Source: Streptomyces marispadix (lineage in GTDB: Bacteria; Actinomycetota; Actinomycetes; Streptomycetales; Streptomycetaceae). Taken from it: a stretch of DNA of 64,000 bases. The stretch lies in the NCBI RefSeq assembly GCF_022524345.1, contig NZ_JAKWJU010000002.1, positions 1,550,001-1,614,000 of the forward strand, written 5' to 3'. The translations under genes were made by a program, and so were the position numbers. Below, in pieces: positions 53,634-62,586 of this stretch (within the stretch, counting starts at the first letter, position 1; each line of letters starts with the position of its first letter). The notes under the pieces were generated by a model that saw only the letters and a list, made by a program, of their open reading frames with translations, did no database searches and had not been told where the DNA came from.

Positions 53634-55178
53634 TCACGGGAACGGCAGCGTCCCCGCGAGCACGGTCACCATCACGAGCACGGCGGGGAAGCAGGCGAGG
53701 AACATCGCGAAGGTGTAGCCCATGATGTCGCGGGCCTTGAGCCCCAGGATCGCCAGCGTCGGAAGCATCCAGAACGGCTGGAGCAGATTCGCCGACGCCT
53801 CGCCGAGGTCGTAGACGACGACCATCCAGCCCTGGTCGACATGGAGCCGGTTCGCCGCGTCGATGACGTAGGGCGCCTCGATGACCCACTTGCTGCCGCC
53901 GCTCGGTACGAAGACGCCCAGCACCGCCGAGTAGACGGCGATCAGCGGTGCGAAGAAGACCTCGTTGGAGACGCTGACCAGCCAGCCCGCCACCTGCTTG
54001 GAGATGCCGGTGAAGGCGATCATGCCGAAGATGCCGCCGTAGAACGGGAATTGGAGCAGCACGCCGGAGGCAGCGGGCGCTCCGCGCCGCACCGCGTCGA
54101 CCATCCGTATGGGACGCCAGTGCAGGCACAGCGCCAGCAGCAGCAGGATCAGATTGACGGTGTTCAGATCGAGCGCCGCGATCGGGTTCCCCTCCGCCGC
54201 GGCGAAGTGCCGTACGAGATACCACAGGCCCAGCAGCCCGATCAGGACGGTGAAGACGGGGCTGCTCTCCAGCCAGTCTCCGGGCCGCGAACGGCGCGCC
54301 TCCACGGTCTTCTCCCCCACCAGCGGCCGCAGTTCGATGCCCAGGTCCTCGGCGGTCTTCGCCCGCGACGGCGACGGCGTCAGGAACCACGCCATAGTGA
54401 GGGCGACGGCGAAGACCACGGCCGTGGCCAGCAGGCTCTGCCAGGTGAAGACCGTCTCGGTGAGCGGGATGACCCCGTCGCCGCCGCGTCCTTCCGCGAT
54501 GACGTCCCGCACGGGCTTGGGGCTGGAGGCCTCGCTGGCGACCTGGAGCGCGGCGGACCCGGACAGCCCCTGCGCCCACACCGTGCCCAGCCCGAGGAAG
54601 GCCATCGCGCCGATCGCGCGGTAGTCGACGCCCCGTACGACGCGGGCGGTCTCCTTGGCGAGGATGGCGGAGAAGACCAGGCTGAACGCCCAGTTGAGAT
54701 ACGAACTGGCCATCGCCACCGCGGCGGTGAAGGTGATCGCCGCGCGGGGCGACCGCGGTATCCGCGCCATCCTGGCTATCAGCTTCGCGACGGGAGCCGA
54801 GACCGCGACCGCGTACCCACCGATGATGATCATCGCCATCTGGAGGGTGAACTCGATCAGCGACCAGAAGCCCTTGCCCCAGGAGTCGACGAGCGTGGCG
54901 GGGCGCTCACCCGTCGACAGCCCGAGCGCGAAGATCAGGAACGTGCCGACGAGTACGAAGCCGAAGGCGTCCGGAAGCCACTTCTCCGTGAAGGCGGTGA
55001 ACCGCAGCGCGGTGCGCGCCAGCAGCGTCTCCCTCGGCTCCGCTCCGGCCGGCTCCCCGGCGTTCCGGGTGCTCCCTGCGTTACCGGCGCCGCCGGTGCC
55101 GTCGTCTTGCGCGGTCGTCTCCGGCCCGCGGGGCTTGTCCTTCTCTCCCGCAGCCTCGGTCCCGTCGTTCCTGGCCAT
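53634..55178 (-). CDS. Short-chain fatty acid transporter (AtoE family)
   Basis: The 514-residue membrane protein has about 11-12 hydrophobic segments and family motifs (WGKGFWSLIEFTLQMAMIII, ASSYLNWAFSLVFSAILAKE, FPFYGGIFGMI, VPSGGSKWVIEAPYV). It imports short-chain fatty acids such as acetoacetate or butyrate. ATG at 55178 with AGGTGG is the likely start; a Gly/Thr-rich hydrophilic tail precedes the first helix. The same frame is open upstream through a ribbon-helix-helix sequence. Confidence 0.9.
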   Translation of the reverse strand: MARNDGTEAAGEKDKPRGPETTAQDDGTGGAGNAGSTRNAGEPAGAEPRETLLARTALRFTAFTEKWLPDAFGFVLVGTFLIFALGLSTGERPATLVDSWGKGFWSLIEFTLQMAMIIIGGYAVAVSAPVAKLIARMARIPRSPRAAITFTAAVAMASSYLNWAFSLVFSAILAKETARVVRGVDYRAIGAMAFLGLGTVWAQGLSGSAALQVASEASSPKPVRDVIAEGRGGDGVIPLTETVFTWQSLLATAVVFAVALTMAWFLTPSPSRAKTAEDLGIELRPLVGEKTVEARRSRPGDWLESSPVFTVLIGLLGLWYLVRHFAAAEGNPIAALDLNTVNLILLLLALCLHWRPIRMVDAVRRGAPAASGVLLQFPFYGGIFGMIAFTGISKQVAGWLVSVSNEVFFAPLIAVYSAVLGVFVPSGGSKWVIEAPYVIDAANRLHVDQGWMVVVYDLGEASANLLQPFWMLPTLAILGLKARDIMGYTFAMFLACFPAVLVMVTVLAGTLPFP

Positions 55179-55493
55179 GGTCCACCTCGCTCGCTCCGGG
55201 CCCGGTCCGTCCCGGCGCATCCTGACGAGCGGAGTACGCGAGGGGAAGCTGCCGCCTGCGCAAAGTTGCAGAACCGGAAGCATGTTGGCGACGGAGCCCA
55301 TGCGATGGGGCCGAGCTATGGGGCGCGTGAACATTGCGCGCGGGCGGGGGTTGAGAGCGGCGGCGCGCAGTACGGCGATCCTGAAGCCCTCACGGAAGCA
55401 CTCGGACTCCGGACGGCCTTCACGAGCCGCCGCTTCCTTGATGATCCGCAGATACTCCTCGTCGACCATGACGGTCGTCTTCTTCAGCGACAT
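55179..55493 (-). pseudogene. Ribbon-helix-helix (CopG/Arc-type) N-terminal remnant in frame with the transporter
   Basis: From ATG 55493 the sequence reads as an RHH protein of the streptomycete antitoxin type (MSLKKTTVMVDEEYLRIIKE, EGRPESECFREGFRI) for about 55 residues. It then turns into unrelated Pro/Arg-rich sequence and runs without a stop into the transporter frame. It is either a decayed antitoxin-like gene or an unusual in-frame fusion; no toxin gene lies next to it. Confidence 0.6.
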
Positions 55494-55578
55494 TAAGGTT
55501 GTGGAACCTCCAACCAGCACATTGACCGTCGGCCGCGCGAACGTCTCACACACCGCCTGCCCGCCCGCTGAGGGCACC

Positions 55579-55616
55579 GTTCCCCTGGGGAAACAGCGGT
55601 GATGCGGTGGGGTAAC
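55579..55616. promoter_or_regulatory. GlnR-box-like array before the nitrite reductase operon
   Basis: Four 5-mers at exact 11-base steps read GTTCC-N6-GAAAC-N6-GATGC-N6-GTAAC, against the GlnR pattern gTnAC-N6-GaAAC repeated twice. The array ends 23 bp before the first gene. GlnR control of nirB is known in Streptomyces. Confidence 0.7.
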
Positions 55617-55639
55617 AGGCAGCGCGCAGGCTCGTTGCC

Positions 55640-57019
55640 ATGGACTTGCGGAGCGCGCGGCAGCGGGTGGTGGTGATCGGCGGCGGCATGGCCGGGGCGC
55701 GGCTCGCCCAGGCGCTGGGTGCCGCGGGCGCCGCCCCCGGCGCGGGCGCCGCCGTGGATCTCACAGTCGTCGGCGAGGAGTCCCACGCCCCGTACAACCG
55801 GGTACTGCTCGCCGATGTGCTCGCCGGGCGGTACGCGCCGGACGTCGTCGCGCTTCCCGCGAGCCGGGCCCGGTGGCTGCGCGGGGTGCGTGCCGTACGG
55901 ATCGACCGTGCCGAGCGGCGCGTCGTGTGCGACGACGGCGGCGTACTCCCCTACGACACTCTGGTGCTGGCCACGGGCGCCAACCCCGTACTGCCGCCGC
56001 TGCGCGGCCTGTTCACACCCGGCGGAGGCGAACTCCCCGACGGCGTGAGGGCGTTCCGCACCATGGACGACTGTCTCGCCCTGCACGCGGAGGTGCGGCC
56101 CGGCATACCGGCGGTGGTGGTCGGCGGCGGGCTGCTCGGCGTCTCCGCTGCACGGGCGCTGGCCCGCCGCGGCGCGCAGGTCGTGCTCGCGCATCAGGGC
56201 GAACGCCTCATGGAGCGTCAACTCGACGCCGCTTCCGCCGAGTTGCTGCGGCGCCACCTGGAAGAGCTGGGCGTGGAGGTGCATACGGAGTGCCGGGTAC
56301 GCGGTCTGCTCACGGGACCCGCCGACGAGCGCACGTCCGAAGCCGGAGGCGCCCGGACGGCCCGCCCCGGAGGCGGCCACGACTCTCGGCCCCAGGCACC
56401 CGCCACGCGCACCCGCCCGCAGGGTCCACGCGCCGTACACGCCGTCCAACTCGCCGACGGCCACGCCCTCGACGCCCGGCTCGTCGTGCTCGCCTGCGGA
56501 GTACGCCCCCGTACCGGGCTCGCCGAGGCGGCCGGTCTCACCGTCTCCCGCGGCGTCGTCGTCGACGACCGGCTGCGTACGAGCGATCCGCGCATCCACG
56601 CCGTCGGCGACTGCGCCGAGCACCGAGGCGTCCTCTACGGGCTCGCCGGACCGGCGCAGGAGCAGGCCGACGCCCTGGCCCGCGTCATCGCCGACGGCTC
56701 CGCCGCGGCGGCCTACGGCGGCACCCGCTCCCTCACCCGCCTCACGCTCGCGGGCGGTGAAGGGGCCCGACAGCCCCTGGACCTGGCCGCGTTCGGCGAT
56801 CCGCTTCCCCGCGAGGACGACGACGTCGTCAGCCTCACCGACGCCACCCGAGGCGTCCACCGCAAGGTCGTCGTCCGCGACGACAGGCTCGTCGGCGGCA
56901 TCCTCCTCGGCGATCTCGCCGCGGTCGGCACGCTCGCCCGTACCTATGAGACCGGCGAAACGCTGCCGCCCGAGCCGCTGCTGCACCTGCTCACCCACGA
57001 CGGAGAGGCCCTTCGATGA
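55640..57019 (+). CDS. FAD/NAD(P)-dependent oxidoreductase, NirB-like flavoprotein
   Basis: The 459-residue protein corresponds to the N-terminal flavoprotein half of assimilatory nitrite reductase: FAD motif VVVIGGGMAGARLA, the PYNRVLLADVLAG segment, NAD motif VVVGGGLLGVSAARAL and AVGDCAEHRG. It lacks the iron-sulfur and siroheme domains. An Arg/Pro/Thr-rich insert occurs at about residues 228-268. It overlaps nirB by four bases and is probably an additional electron-transfer subunit of nitrite reduction. Confidence 0.88.
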   Translation: MDLRSARQRVVVIGGGMAGARLAQALGAAGAAPGAGAAVDLTVVGEESHAPYNRVLLADVLAGRYAPDVVALPASRARWLRGVRAVRIDRAERRVVCDDGGVLPYDTLVLATGANPVLPPLRGLFTPGGGELPDGVRAFRTMDDCLALHAEVRPGIPAVVVGGGLLGVSAARALARRGAQVVLAHQGERLMERQLDAASAELLRRHLEELGVEVHTECRVRGLLTGPADERTSEAGGARTARPGGGHDSRPQAPATRTRPQGPRAVHAVQLADGHALDARLVVLACGVRPRTGLAEAAGLTVSRGVVVDDRLRTSDPRIHAVGDCAEHRGVLYGLAGPAQEQADALARVIADGSAAAAYGGTRSLTRLTLAGGEGARQPLDLAAFGDPLPREDDDVVSLTDATRGVHRKVVVRDDRLVGGILLGDLAAVGTLARTYETGETLPPEPLLHLLTHDGEALR

Positions 57020-59775
57020 CAGCGACGCCGAGGACGTCCGGGACACCCGCGACATCCGCGATGCCGCAGAAGACCGCGACCGCGAAACCGACGATCGTGC
57101 TGGTCGGTCATGGAATGGTCGGTCAGCGCTTCCTGGAGGCCCTGGCCGCTCGCGGCGTCACCGCGGCCGCACGCGTGGTGGTGCTGTGCGAGGAGCCGCG
57201 CCCGGCCTACGACCGGGTGCGGCTCACCTCGTACTTCTCCGGCACGACCCCTGCCGAACTCGCCCTGTGCGACGAGGACTTCGTCTCCGAGCACGGCATC
57301 GAGCTGCACCTGGGCGACCCCGCCGTCGCCGTCGACCGCGAGCGCCGCAATGTCACCTCACGCTCGGGGCTGACCGTCGGCTACGACGTGCTGGTGATGG
57401 CCACCGGGTCGTATCCCTTCGTGCCGCCCGTCCCCGGCAGCGACGCCGCCGGCTGCTTCGTCTACCGCACCGTCGACGACCTCCTCGCCATCGAGGAGTA
57501 CGCGAAGAACTCGGCACGCACCGGCGTCGTCGTGGGCGGCGGGCTGCTGGGCCTGGAGGCCGCGGGTGCGCTGCGGGGGCTCGGACTGCGCACGCACATC
57601 GTCGAGTTGAGCGAACGGCTGATGGCGCTCCAGGTCGACGCGGGAGGCGGCGCGGCGCTGCGCCGCACCCTCGAAGGGATGGAGCTGGAGGTGAGTACCG
57701 GCGTCGCGGCCGAGGAGATCGTCACCGGCGAGGGCGGCAGCGGAGGCGGCCCGGGTGCCGTGACGGCCATGGCGCTCTCGGACGGGTCCCGGCTGCCCAC
57801 CGACATGGTCGTCTTCGCAGCCGGGGTGCGCCCCCGCGACCAGCTCGCTCGCGAGGCCGGTCTGGCCACGGGCGGGCGCGGCGGCATCACGGTCGACGAG
57901 CGGTGCCGCACGGACGACCCCGACGTGTATGCGATCGGCGAGTGCGCCGAGGCCGCCGACGGGACGGTCTACGGGCTTGTCGCGCCCGGCTACGAGATGG
58001 CGGAGACGGCCGCGGACGCCGTCGCGGCCCGGCTGGCGGACGCGGACCGGCCGGCGGGCGCCGCCAGGCCGGAGGAGCCCCGCAGCTTCACCGGCGCCGA
58101 CACCTCGACCAAGCTGAAACTCCTCGGCGTCGACGTCGCGTCGTTCGGCGACGCGCACGGCGCGGCCGGCGCAGGCAGCCTCGACGTCGTCTACTCCGAC
58201 TCCCGCGCGGGGGTCTACAAGAAGCTGGTGGTCTCCCCCGAGGGGACGCTGCTCGGTGGCGTACTCGTCGGCGACGCCGAGTCCTACGGCACGCTGCGGG
58301 CGCTCACCGGCACCGTGCCGCCCGTACCGCCGGAGTCGCTGGTGCTCCCGCCCGGCAGCGGCGACGGCTCCGCCGCGGGCGGGGCAGGCGGGCTGGGCCC
58401 CGCCGCGCTGCCCGACACCGCGGTCGTCTGCAACTGCCACCACGTCGACAAGGGCGCCGTCCGCGCCGCCGTCTCCGAACTGGGGTGCACGGACGCGGCG
58501 TCGGTGCGCAAGTGCACCAAGGCCGGTACGGGGTGCGGCAGTTGCGTCAAGGTCGTCGGCCAGATCGTGGACGCCGAGCTGGAGGCCAACGGCGTGGCCG
58601 TCGACAAGGGGCTGTGCGGCTGCTTCGCCCGCACACGCGCCGAGCTGTACGAGATCGTACGCACGCTGCGGCTGACGTCCTTCGCCGAACTGCTGGAGTC
58701 CCACGGCCGCGAGGAGGCACGCGACGGCGAGGGCTGCGAGGTGTGCAAACCCGCGGTGGCCTCGATCATCGCCTCGCTCGCTCCCTCCATCGGCGCCGGC
58801 GGTCACGTACTGGACGGCGAACAGGCCGCGTTGCAGGACACCAACGACCACTTCCTCGCCAACCTCCAGCGCAACGGCTCGTATTCGGTCGTGCCCCGCG
58901 TGCCCGGCGGTGAGATCACCCCGGAGAAGCTGATCGTGATCGGCGAGGTGGCAAGGGACTTCGGCCTCTACACGAAGATCACGGGCGGTCAGCGCATCGA
59001 CTTGTTCGGCGCCCGCGTGGACCAGCTTCCGGCCGTGTGGGCACGCCTCGTCGAGGCGGGTTTCGAGTCGGGCCACGCGTACGGAAAGGCGCTGCGCACC
59101 GTCAAGTCCTGTGTGGGCAGCACCTGGTGCCGCTACGGCGTGCAGGACAGCGTCCGCATGGCGATCGACCTCGAACTGCGGTACCGGGGGCTGCGTTCGC
59201 CGCACAAGCTGAAGGCGGCCGTATCGGGCTGCGCCCGTGAGTGCGCGGAGGCGATGGGCAAGGACTTCGGGGTGATCGCCACGTCGTCCGGCTGGAATCT
59301 GTACGTGGGCGGCAACGGCGGGGCGACGCCGCGCCACGCGGACCTGCTCGCGCAGGACCTCGACGACGGCGAACTGGTGCGCCTGACCGACCGGTTCCTG
59401 ATGTTCTACATCCGCACCGCCGACCGGCTGGAGCGGACCTCGGCCTGGCTGGAGCGCATCGAGGGCGGGCTGGAGCACGTCAGGGACGTCGTGGTGCACG
59501 ACTCGCTGGGGCTGTGCGGCGAGTTGGAGGCGCTGATGGCCGAGCACGTGGCGCACTACCGCGACGAGTGGTCCGAGACCCTGGCCGACCCGGAGAAGCT
59601 GGCCCGCTTCGTGTCGTTCGTCAACGCACCCGACGTTCCCGACCCCGCGGTGCGCTTCGTGGCCGAACGCGACCAGATCAAGCCGGACTTGACGCTTCTC
59701 TCCGGCCCGGACATCCCCGTGCGCGCCACCGGTGGCGTACGCACTGCCGAACTCGAAGGGACGGTCACCCGATGA
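57016..59775 (+). CDS. nirB: Assimilatory nitrite reductase large subunit
   Basis: NirB reduces nitrite to ammonium with NAD(P)H. The 919-residue protein has an FAD domain, NAD domain (VVVGGGLLGLEAAGAL), a BFD-like [2Fe-2S] domain with C472, C474, C507 and C510, and a C-terminal siroheme/[4Fe-4S] domain with ligands C699-x5-C705 and C739-x3-C743. All key cysteines are present. It overlaps the upstream flavoprotein and downstream nirD by ATGA and is likely under the GlnR-box-like array. Chelatase at 47275 can supply its siroheme. Confidence 0.96.
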   Translation: MTATPRTSGTPATSAMPQKTATAKPTIVLVGHGMVGQRFLEALAARGVTAAARVVVLCEEPRPAYDRVRLTSYFSGTTPAELALCDEDFVSEHGIELHLGDPAVAVDRERRNVTSRSGLTVGYDVLVMATGSYPFVPPVPGSDAAGCFVYRTVDDLLAIEEYAKNSARTGVVVGGGLLGLEAAGALRGLGLRTHIVELSERLMALQVDAGGGAALRRTLEGMELEVSTGVAAEEIVTGEGGSGGGPGAVTAMALSDGSRLPTDMVVFAAGVRPRDQLAREAGLATGGRGGITVDERCRTDDPDVYAIGECAEAADGTVYGLVAPGYEMAETAADAVAARLADADRPAGAARPEEPRSFTGADTSTKLKLLGVDVASFGDAHGAAGAGSLDVVYSDSRAGVYKKLVVSPEGTLLGGVLVGDAESYGTLRALTGTVPPVPPESLVLPPGSGDGSAAGGAGGLGPAALPDTAVVCNCHHVDKGAVRAAVSELGCTDAASVRKCTKAGTGCGSCVKVVGQIVDAELEANGVAVDKGLCGCFARTRAELYEIVRTLRLTSFAELLESHGREEARDGEGCEVCKPAVASIIASLAPSIGAGGHVLDGEQAALQDTNDHFLANLQRNGSYSVVPRVPGGEITPEKLIVIGEVARDFGLYTKITGGQRIDLFGARVDQLPAVWARLVEAGFESGHAYGKALRTVKSCVGSTWCRYGVQDSVRMAIDLELRYRGLRSPHKLKAAVSGCARECAEAMGKDFGVIATSSGWNLYVGGNGGATPRHADLLAQDLDDGELVRLTDRFLMFYIRTADRLERTSAWLERIEGGLEHVRDVVVHDSLGLCGELEALMAEHVAHYRDEWSETLADPEKLARFVSFVNAPDVPDPAVRFVAERDQIKPDLTLLSGPDIPVRATGGVRTAELEGTVTR

Positions 59776-60215
59776 CGACCATGACGACGGACATGACGAC
59801 GGACGTGGCAACGGAGGAGACGAGGGCCGGGGCGGCCGGGGCGGCGGACACCGGCACCGGCACTGGCACTGGCGGGGCGGCGGTCGCCGCCCGCAGTCTC
59901 CAAGTGCGCGACGAGCAGGGCTGGTTCACGGTGTGCGCCCTGGACGGGCTGACTCCCGGACGCGGAGTGGCGGCGCTGCTGCGCGACGGATCGCAGGCCG
60001 CGGTCTTCCTCGACCGCGCCGGACGTACGTATGTCGTGGGCAACCGGGACCCGTTCACCGGTGCCTACGTCCTCTCCCGTGGGCTGCTCGGCTCCGCGGA
60101 CGGCGTGCCGTTCGTCGCGTCTCCGCTGCTGAAGCAGCGCTTCGACCTGCGCAGCGGACGCTGCCTGGACGACGACGGGGTGAGCGTCCCGGTGTTCCGC
60201 TCCCGCACGCGCTGA
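59772..60215 (+). CDS. nirD: Assimilatory nitrite reductase small subunit
   Basis: The 147-residue NirD protein has a Rieske-like fold without the usual Cys/His ligands, as in NirD of other bacteria (GWFTVCALDGLTPGRGVAAL, TYVVGNRDPFTGAYVLSRG, FDLRSGRCLDDDGVSVPVF). It has a long Thr/Gly/Ala-rich N-terminal tail (about 40 residues). It partners NirB; the start is fixed by the ATGA overlap. Confidence 0.94.
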   Translation: MTTMTTDMTTDVATEETRAGAAGAADTGTGTGTGGAAVAARSLQVRDEQGWFTVCALDGLTPGRGVAALLRDGSQAAVFLDRAGRTYVVGNRDPFTGAYVLSRGLLGSADGVPFVASPLLKQRFDLRSGRCLDDDGVSVPVFRSRTR

Positions 60216-60395
60216 GGGCGGGCGCGGTCCGGGGTCCGCGCGCCACGCACCGCGCACCGCGCACCACGCGCGGAACGGCCCTGGGCACGGTCCGCCTCGA
60301 CCGGGCCCCGGCGCGGGCCAGTCGAGTCACGTACGGCGCCGGAGCGAGCGAGCCACGGCCCGGCGGCCGGTACCGGCTCCCGCCCCGGCCCGGAC

Positions 60396-60833
60396 TCAGC
60401 CGCGCAGCTCCTCCGCCGCCTCCGCCACCCTCGCGATGAGCCGCAGCAGCGTCTCCTGCTCGCCGGCGTCGAGCGGCGCGAGGAAGACGCGGTTCATCCG
60501 GGCGGTGCGGGCGACGAGTCTGCGGTGCAGTCTGCGGCCGTCCTCCGTCAGCCTCAGCACATTGCGCCGCCCGTCCTCCGGGTCGCGCACCCGCTCGACC
60601 AGCTCCCGCCCGGCGAGGCGGGCCACCAGGTCGGCGATGGTGGACCGGTCGAGACGTACATGGTCGCTGAGGGTGCGCTGGTCCATGCCGGGCTTCTCCT
60701 CCAGCGCGTTGAGCACCGCGAACTGCGGTGACGTCGTCTCCTCGGAGACCATCGCGCCCCACAGCAGGGTGTGGGCCTGCTGAAGCCGACGGGCCAGATG
60801 CCCCGGGTGCGTGCTGAGATCGACCGCCGCCAT
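60396..60833 (-). CDS. pcaV: MarR-family repressor of protocatechuate genes (PcaV-like)
   Basis: The 145-residue MarR protein closely follows Streptomyces PcaV. With ATG at 60833 the ligand-binding residues of PcaV, Arg15 and His21, fall at the same positions (HPGHLARRLQQAH). The winged helix contains LSDHVRLDRSTIADLVARL and the wing DPEDGRRNVL. PcaV releases DNA when bound to protocatechuate. It is divergent from pcaH with a 350-bp gap holding several inverted repeats. GGGGAG lies before the start. Confidence 0.9.
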   Translation of the reverse strand: MAAVDLSTHPGHLARRLQQAHTLLWGAMVSEETTSPQFAVLNALEEKPGMDQRTLSDHVRLDRSTIADLVARLAGRELVERVRDPEDGRRNVLRLTEDGRRLHRRLVARTARMNRVFLAPLDAGEQETLLRLIARVAEAAEELRG

Positions 60834-61183
60834 GCGCTCCCCGCTCTCCCTCGCCCGCTGCCGCCACCCCGTGCGGCCCGGGACGGGACCGCCCCGGCGG
60901 GATTTTCCGATCGTGCACTGATTGATTCTGGTGTCCCACTGCTCAGGGTGTCGAGACTTCCCCGCGCTTTGGCCGCCGTCCTGCGTACCCGGTCTCACCT
61001 CGGCCTCACCGACCCGCACCACCCTTGACGCACTGCGCCCACAGTGGCAGCGTCGGAGCCATTCCGCAGAAATCGCTCAGCACACTGAGCATTTCGTGAG
61101 CTGCTCCGCGGCCGGTTCGTCGGTTCCGCCGCATGTGGCCGGCGACTCGTGCCCGTCCGCGAGAGCCGACAGGGAGTGCGTCC
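60834..61183. promoter_or_regulatory. pcaV-pcaH divergent promoter region
   Basis: The gap carries the perfect repeat GCTCAG-CACA-CTGAGC (61075-61090) and CACTG-N6-CAGTG (61031-61046) just after a TTGACG hexamer (61025-61030). CACTG/CAGTG half-sites also occur near 60914 and 60938. These are candidate PcaV sites. An AGGGAG ribosome site serves pcaH. Confidence 0.5.
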
Positions 61184-61951
61184 ATGACCCTCACCCAGCG
61201 AGACATCGACCGCGAGGTCGCCGAGCTGCGTGACGCCTACGAGAGGTCACGCGCGGCCGGAGCCCCCGCCGCCGCCCATCCCTCCCGCGACTACGCCCCG
61301 TACCGCAGCAGCGTGCTGCGCCACCCCAAGCAGCCCCTGGTCCCGGTGGAGCCGGACCCCGAGACCGTCGAACTGCACACCCCGGTGTTCGGCCCGACGG
61401 ACGTCACCGACACCGACAACGACCTGACGCGGCAGCACACCGGTGAACCGCTCGGCGAGCGCATCACCGTCTCCGGGCGGCTCCTGGACCGTGCGGGCCG
61501 CCCCGTTCGCGGCCAGCTCATCGAGCTGTGGCAGGCCAACGCCGCCGGACGCTACGCACATCTGCGCGACCAGCATCCCGCGCCGCTCGATCCCAACTTC
61601 ACGGGCGTAGGGCGGACGTTGACCGGCGACGACGGCAGCTACAGCTTCACCACCATCAAGCCCGGCGCGTACCCGTGGCGCAATCACGAGAACGCCTGGC
61701 GGCCCGCCCACATCCACTTCTCGATCTTCGGCACCGCGTTCACGCAGCGGCTGGTGACGCAGATGTACTTCCCCGGCGACCCGCTCTTCGCCCACGACCC
61801 GATCCTCCAGTCCGTCACCGACGAGTCGGCGCGGCAGGCGCTCGTGGCGGCATACGACCACGGGCTCTCGCGCTCGGAGTGGTCGCTGGGCTACCGCTGG
61901 GACATCGTCCTCGACGGACCGTCCGCCACCTGGATCGAGGAGGGCCGCTGA
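61184..61951 (+). CDS. pcaH: Protocatechuate 3,4-dioxygenase beta subunit
   Basis: The enzyme opens the protocatechuate ring between its hydroxyls to give 3-carboxy-cis,cis-muconate. In this 255-residue subunit the ferric ligands are Y124, Y163, H176 and H178, with spacing identical to the classical Y408/Y447/H460/H462 set. The beta-subunit N-terminal segment (RDYAPYRSSVLRHPKQPL) is present. ATG at 61184. It overlaps pcaG by one base (TGATG). Confidence 0.96.
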   Translation: MTLTQRDIDREVAELRDAYERSRAAGAPAAAHPSRDYAPYRSSVLRHPKQPLVPVEPDPETVELHTPVFGPTDVTDTDNDLTRQHTGEPLGERITVSGRLLDRAGRPVRGQLIELWQANAAGRYAHLRDQHPAPLDPNFTGVGRTLTGDDGSYSFTTIKPGAYPWRNHENAWRPAHIHFSIFGTAFTQRLVTQMYFPGDPLFAHDPILQSVTDESARQALVAAYDHGLSRSEWSLGYRWDIVLDGPSATWIEEGR

Positions 61952-62586
61952 TGCACGGCACACACACAAGCGCGCACACCCCCGGCGGCGCCTCCCCTCA
62001 GCCGTCGCTTCAGCCGACCCCGTCCCACACCGTGGGCCCGTTCTACGGATACGCGCTGCCCTTCCCCGGCGGCGGCGACGTCGCGCCCACCGGCCACGGC
62101 GAGACCGTCACGGTGCACGGTCACGTCTACGACGGGTCGGGCGCGCCCGTGCCCGACGCACTGATCGAGCTGTGGCAGGCCGCGCCCGACGGGGACCTCG
62201 GCGGAGCGCCCGGTTCCATGCGGCGGGACCCCGTCGACGGCGGCCATCTCGGCCGTAACGGCGTGGACTTCACCGGCTTCGCCCGTGTGCCGACGGACGC
62301 GGACGGGCACTGGGCGGCACGCACGCTCAAGCCCGGCGCACGCCCGGGGCACGCGCCGTACATCAGCGTGTGCGTCTTCGCCCGCGGACTGCTGCACCAC
62401 CTCTTCACCCGCGTGTACTTCCCGGAGGACACTCGGGCCCACGCCGAGGACCCTCTTCTCGCCTCGCTCGACGCCGGACGGCGCGAGACCCTGGTGGCTA
62501 CGGCTGAACGTGCCGCCACAGGCTCGTACCGCTTCGACATCCGGCTTCAGGGCGAGAAGGAGACGGTCTTCCTTGACTTCCACTGA
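61951..62586 (+). CDS. pcaG: Protocatechuate 3,4-dioxygenase alpha subunit
   Basis: The 211-residue alpha subunit shares the dioxygenase fold (SHTVGPFYGYALPFP, ALIELWQAAPDG, FTRVYFPED) but lacks the iron ligands, as expected. It forms the alpha-beta protomer with PcaH. A short His/Pro/Ser-rich N-tail precedes the domain. The TGATG junction with pcaH indicates translational coupling. Confidence 0.95.
   Translation: MHGTHTSAHTPGGASPQPSLQPTPSHTVGPFYGYALPFPGGGDVAPTGHGETVTVHGHVYDGSGAPVPDALIELWQAAPDGDLGGAPGSMRRDPVDGGHLGRNGVDFTGFARVPTDADGHWAARTLKPGARPGHAPYISVCVFARGLLHHLFTRVYFPEDTRAHAEDPLLASLDAGRRETLVATAERAATGSYRFDIRLQGEKETVFLDFH

Noticed and set aside
57358..59811. Long antisense open frame (817 codons) over nirB
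   Set aside because: It shadows nirB, whose cysteine motifs are clearly coded on the other strand.
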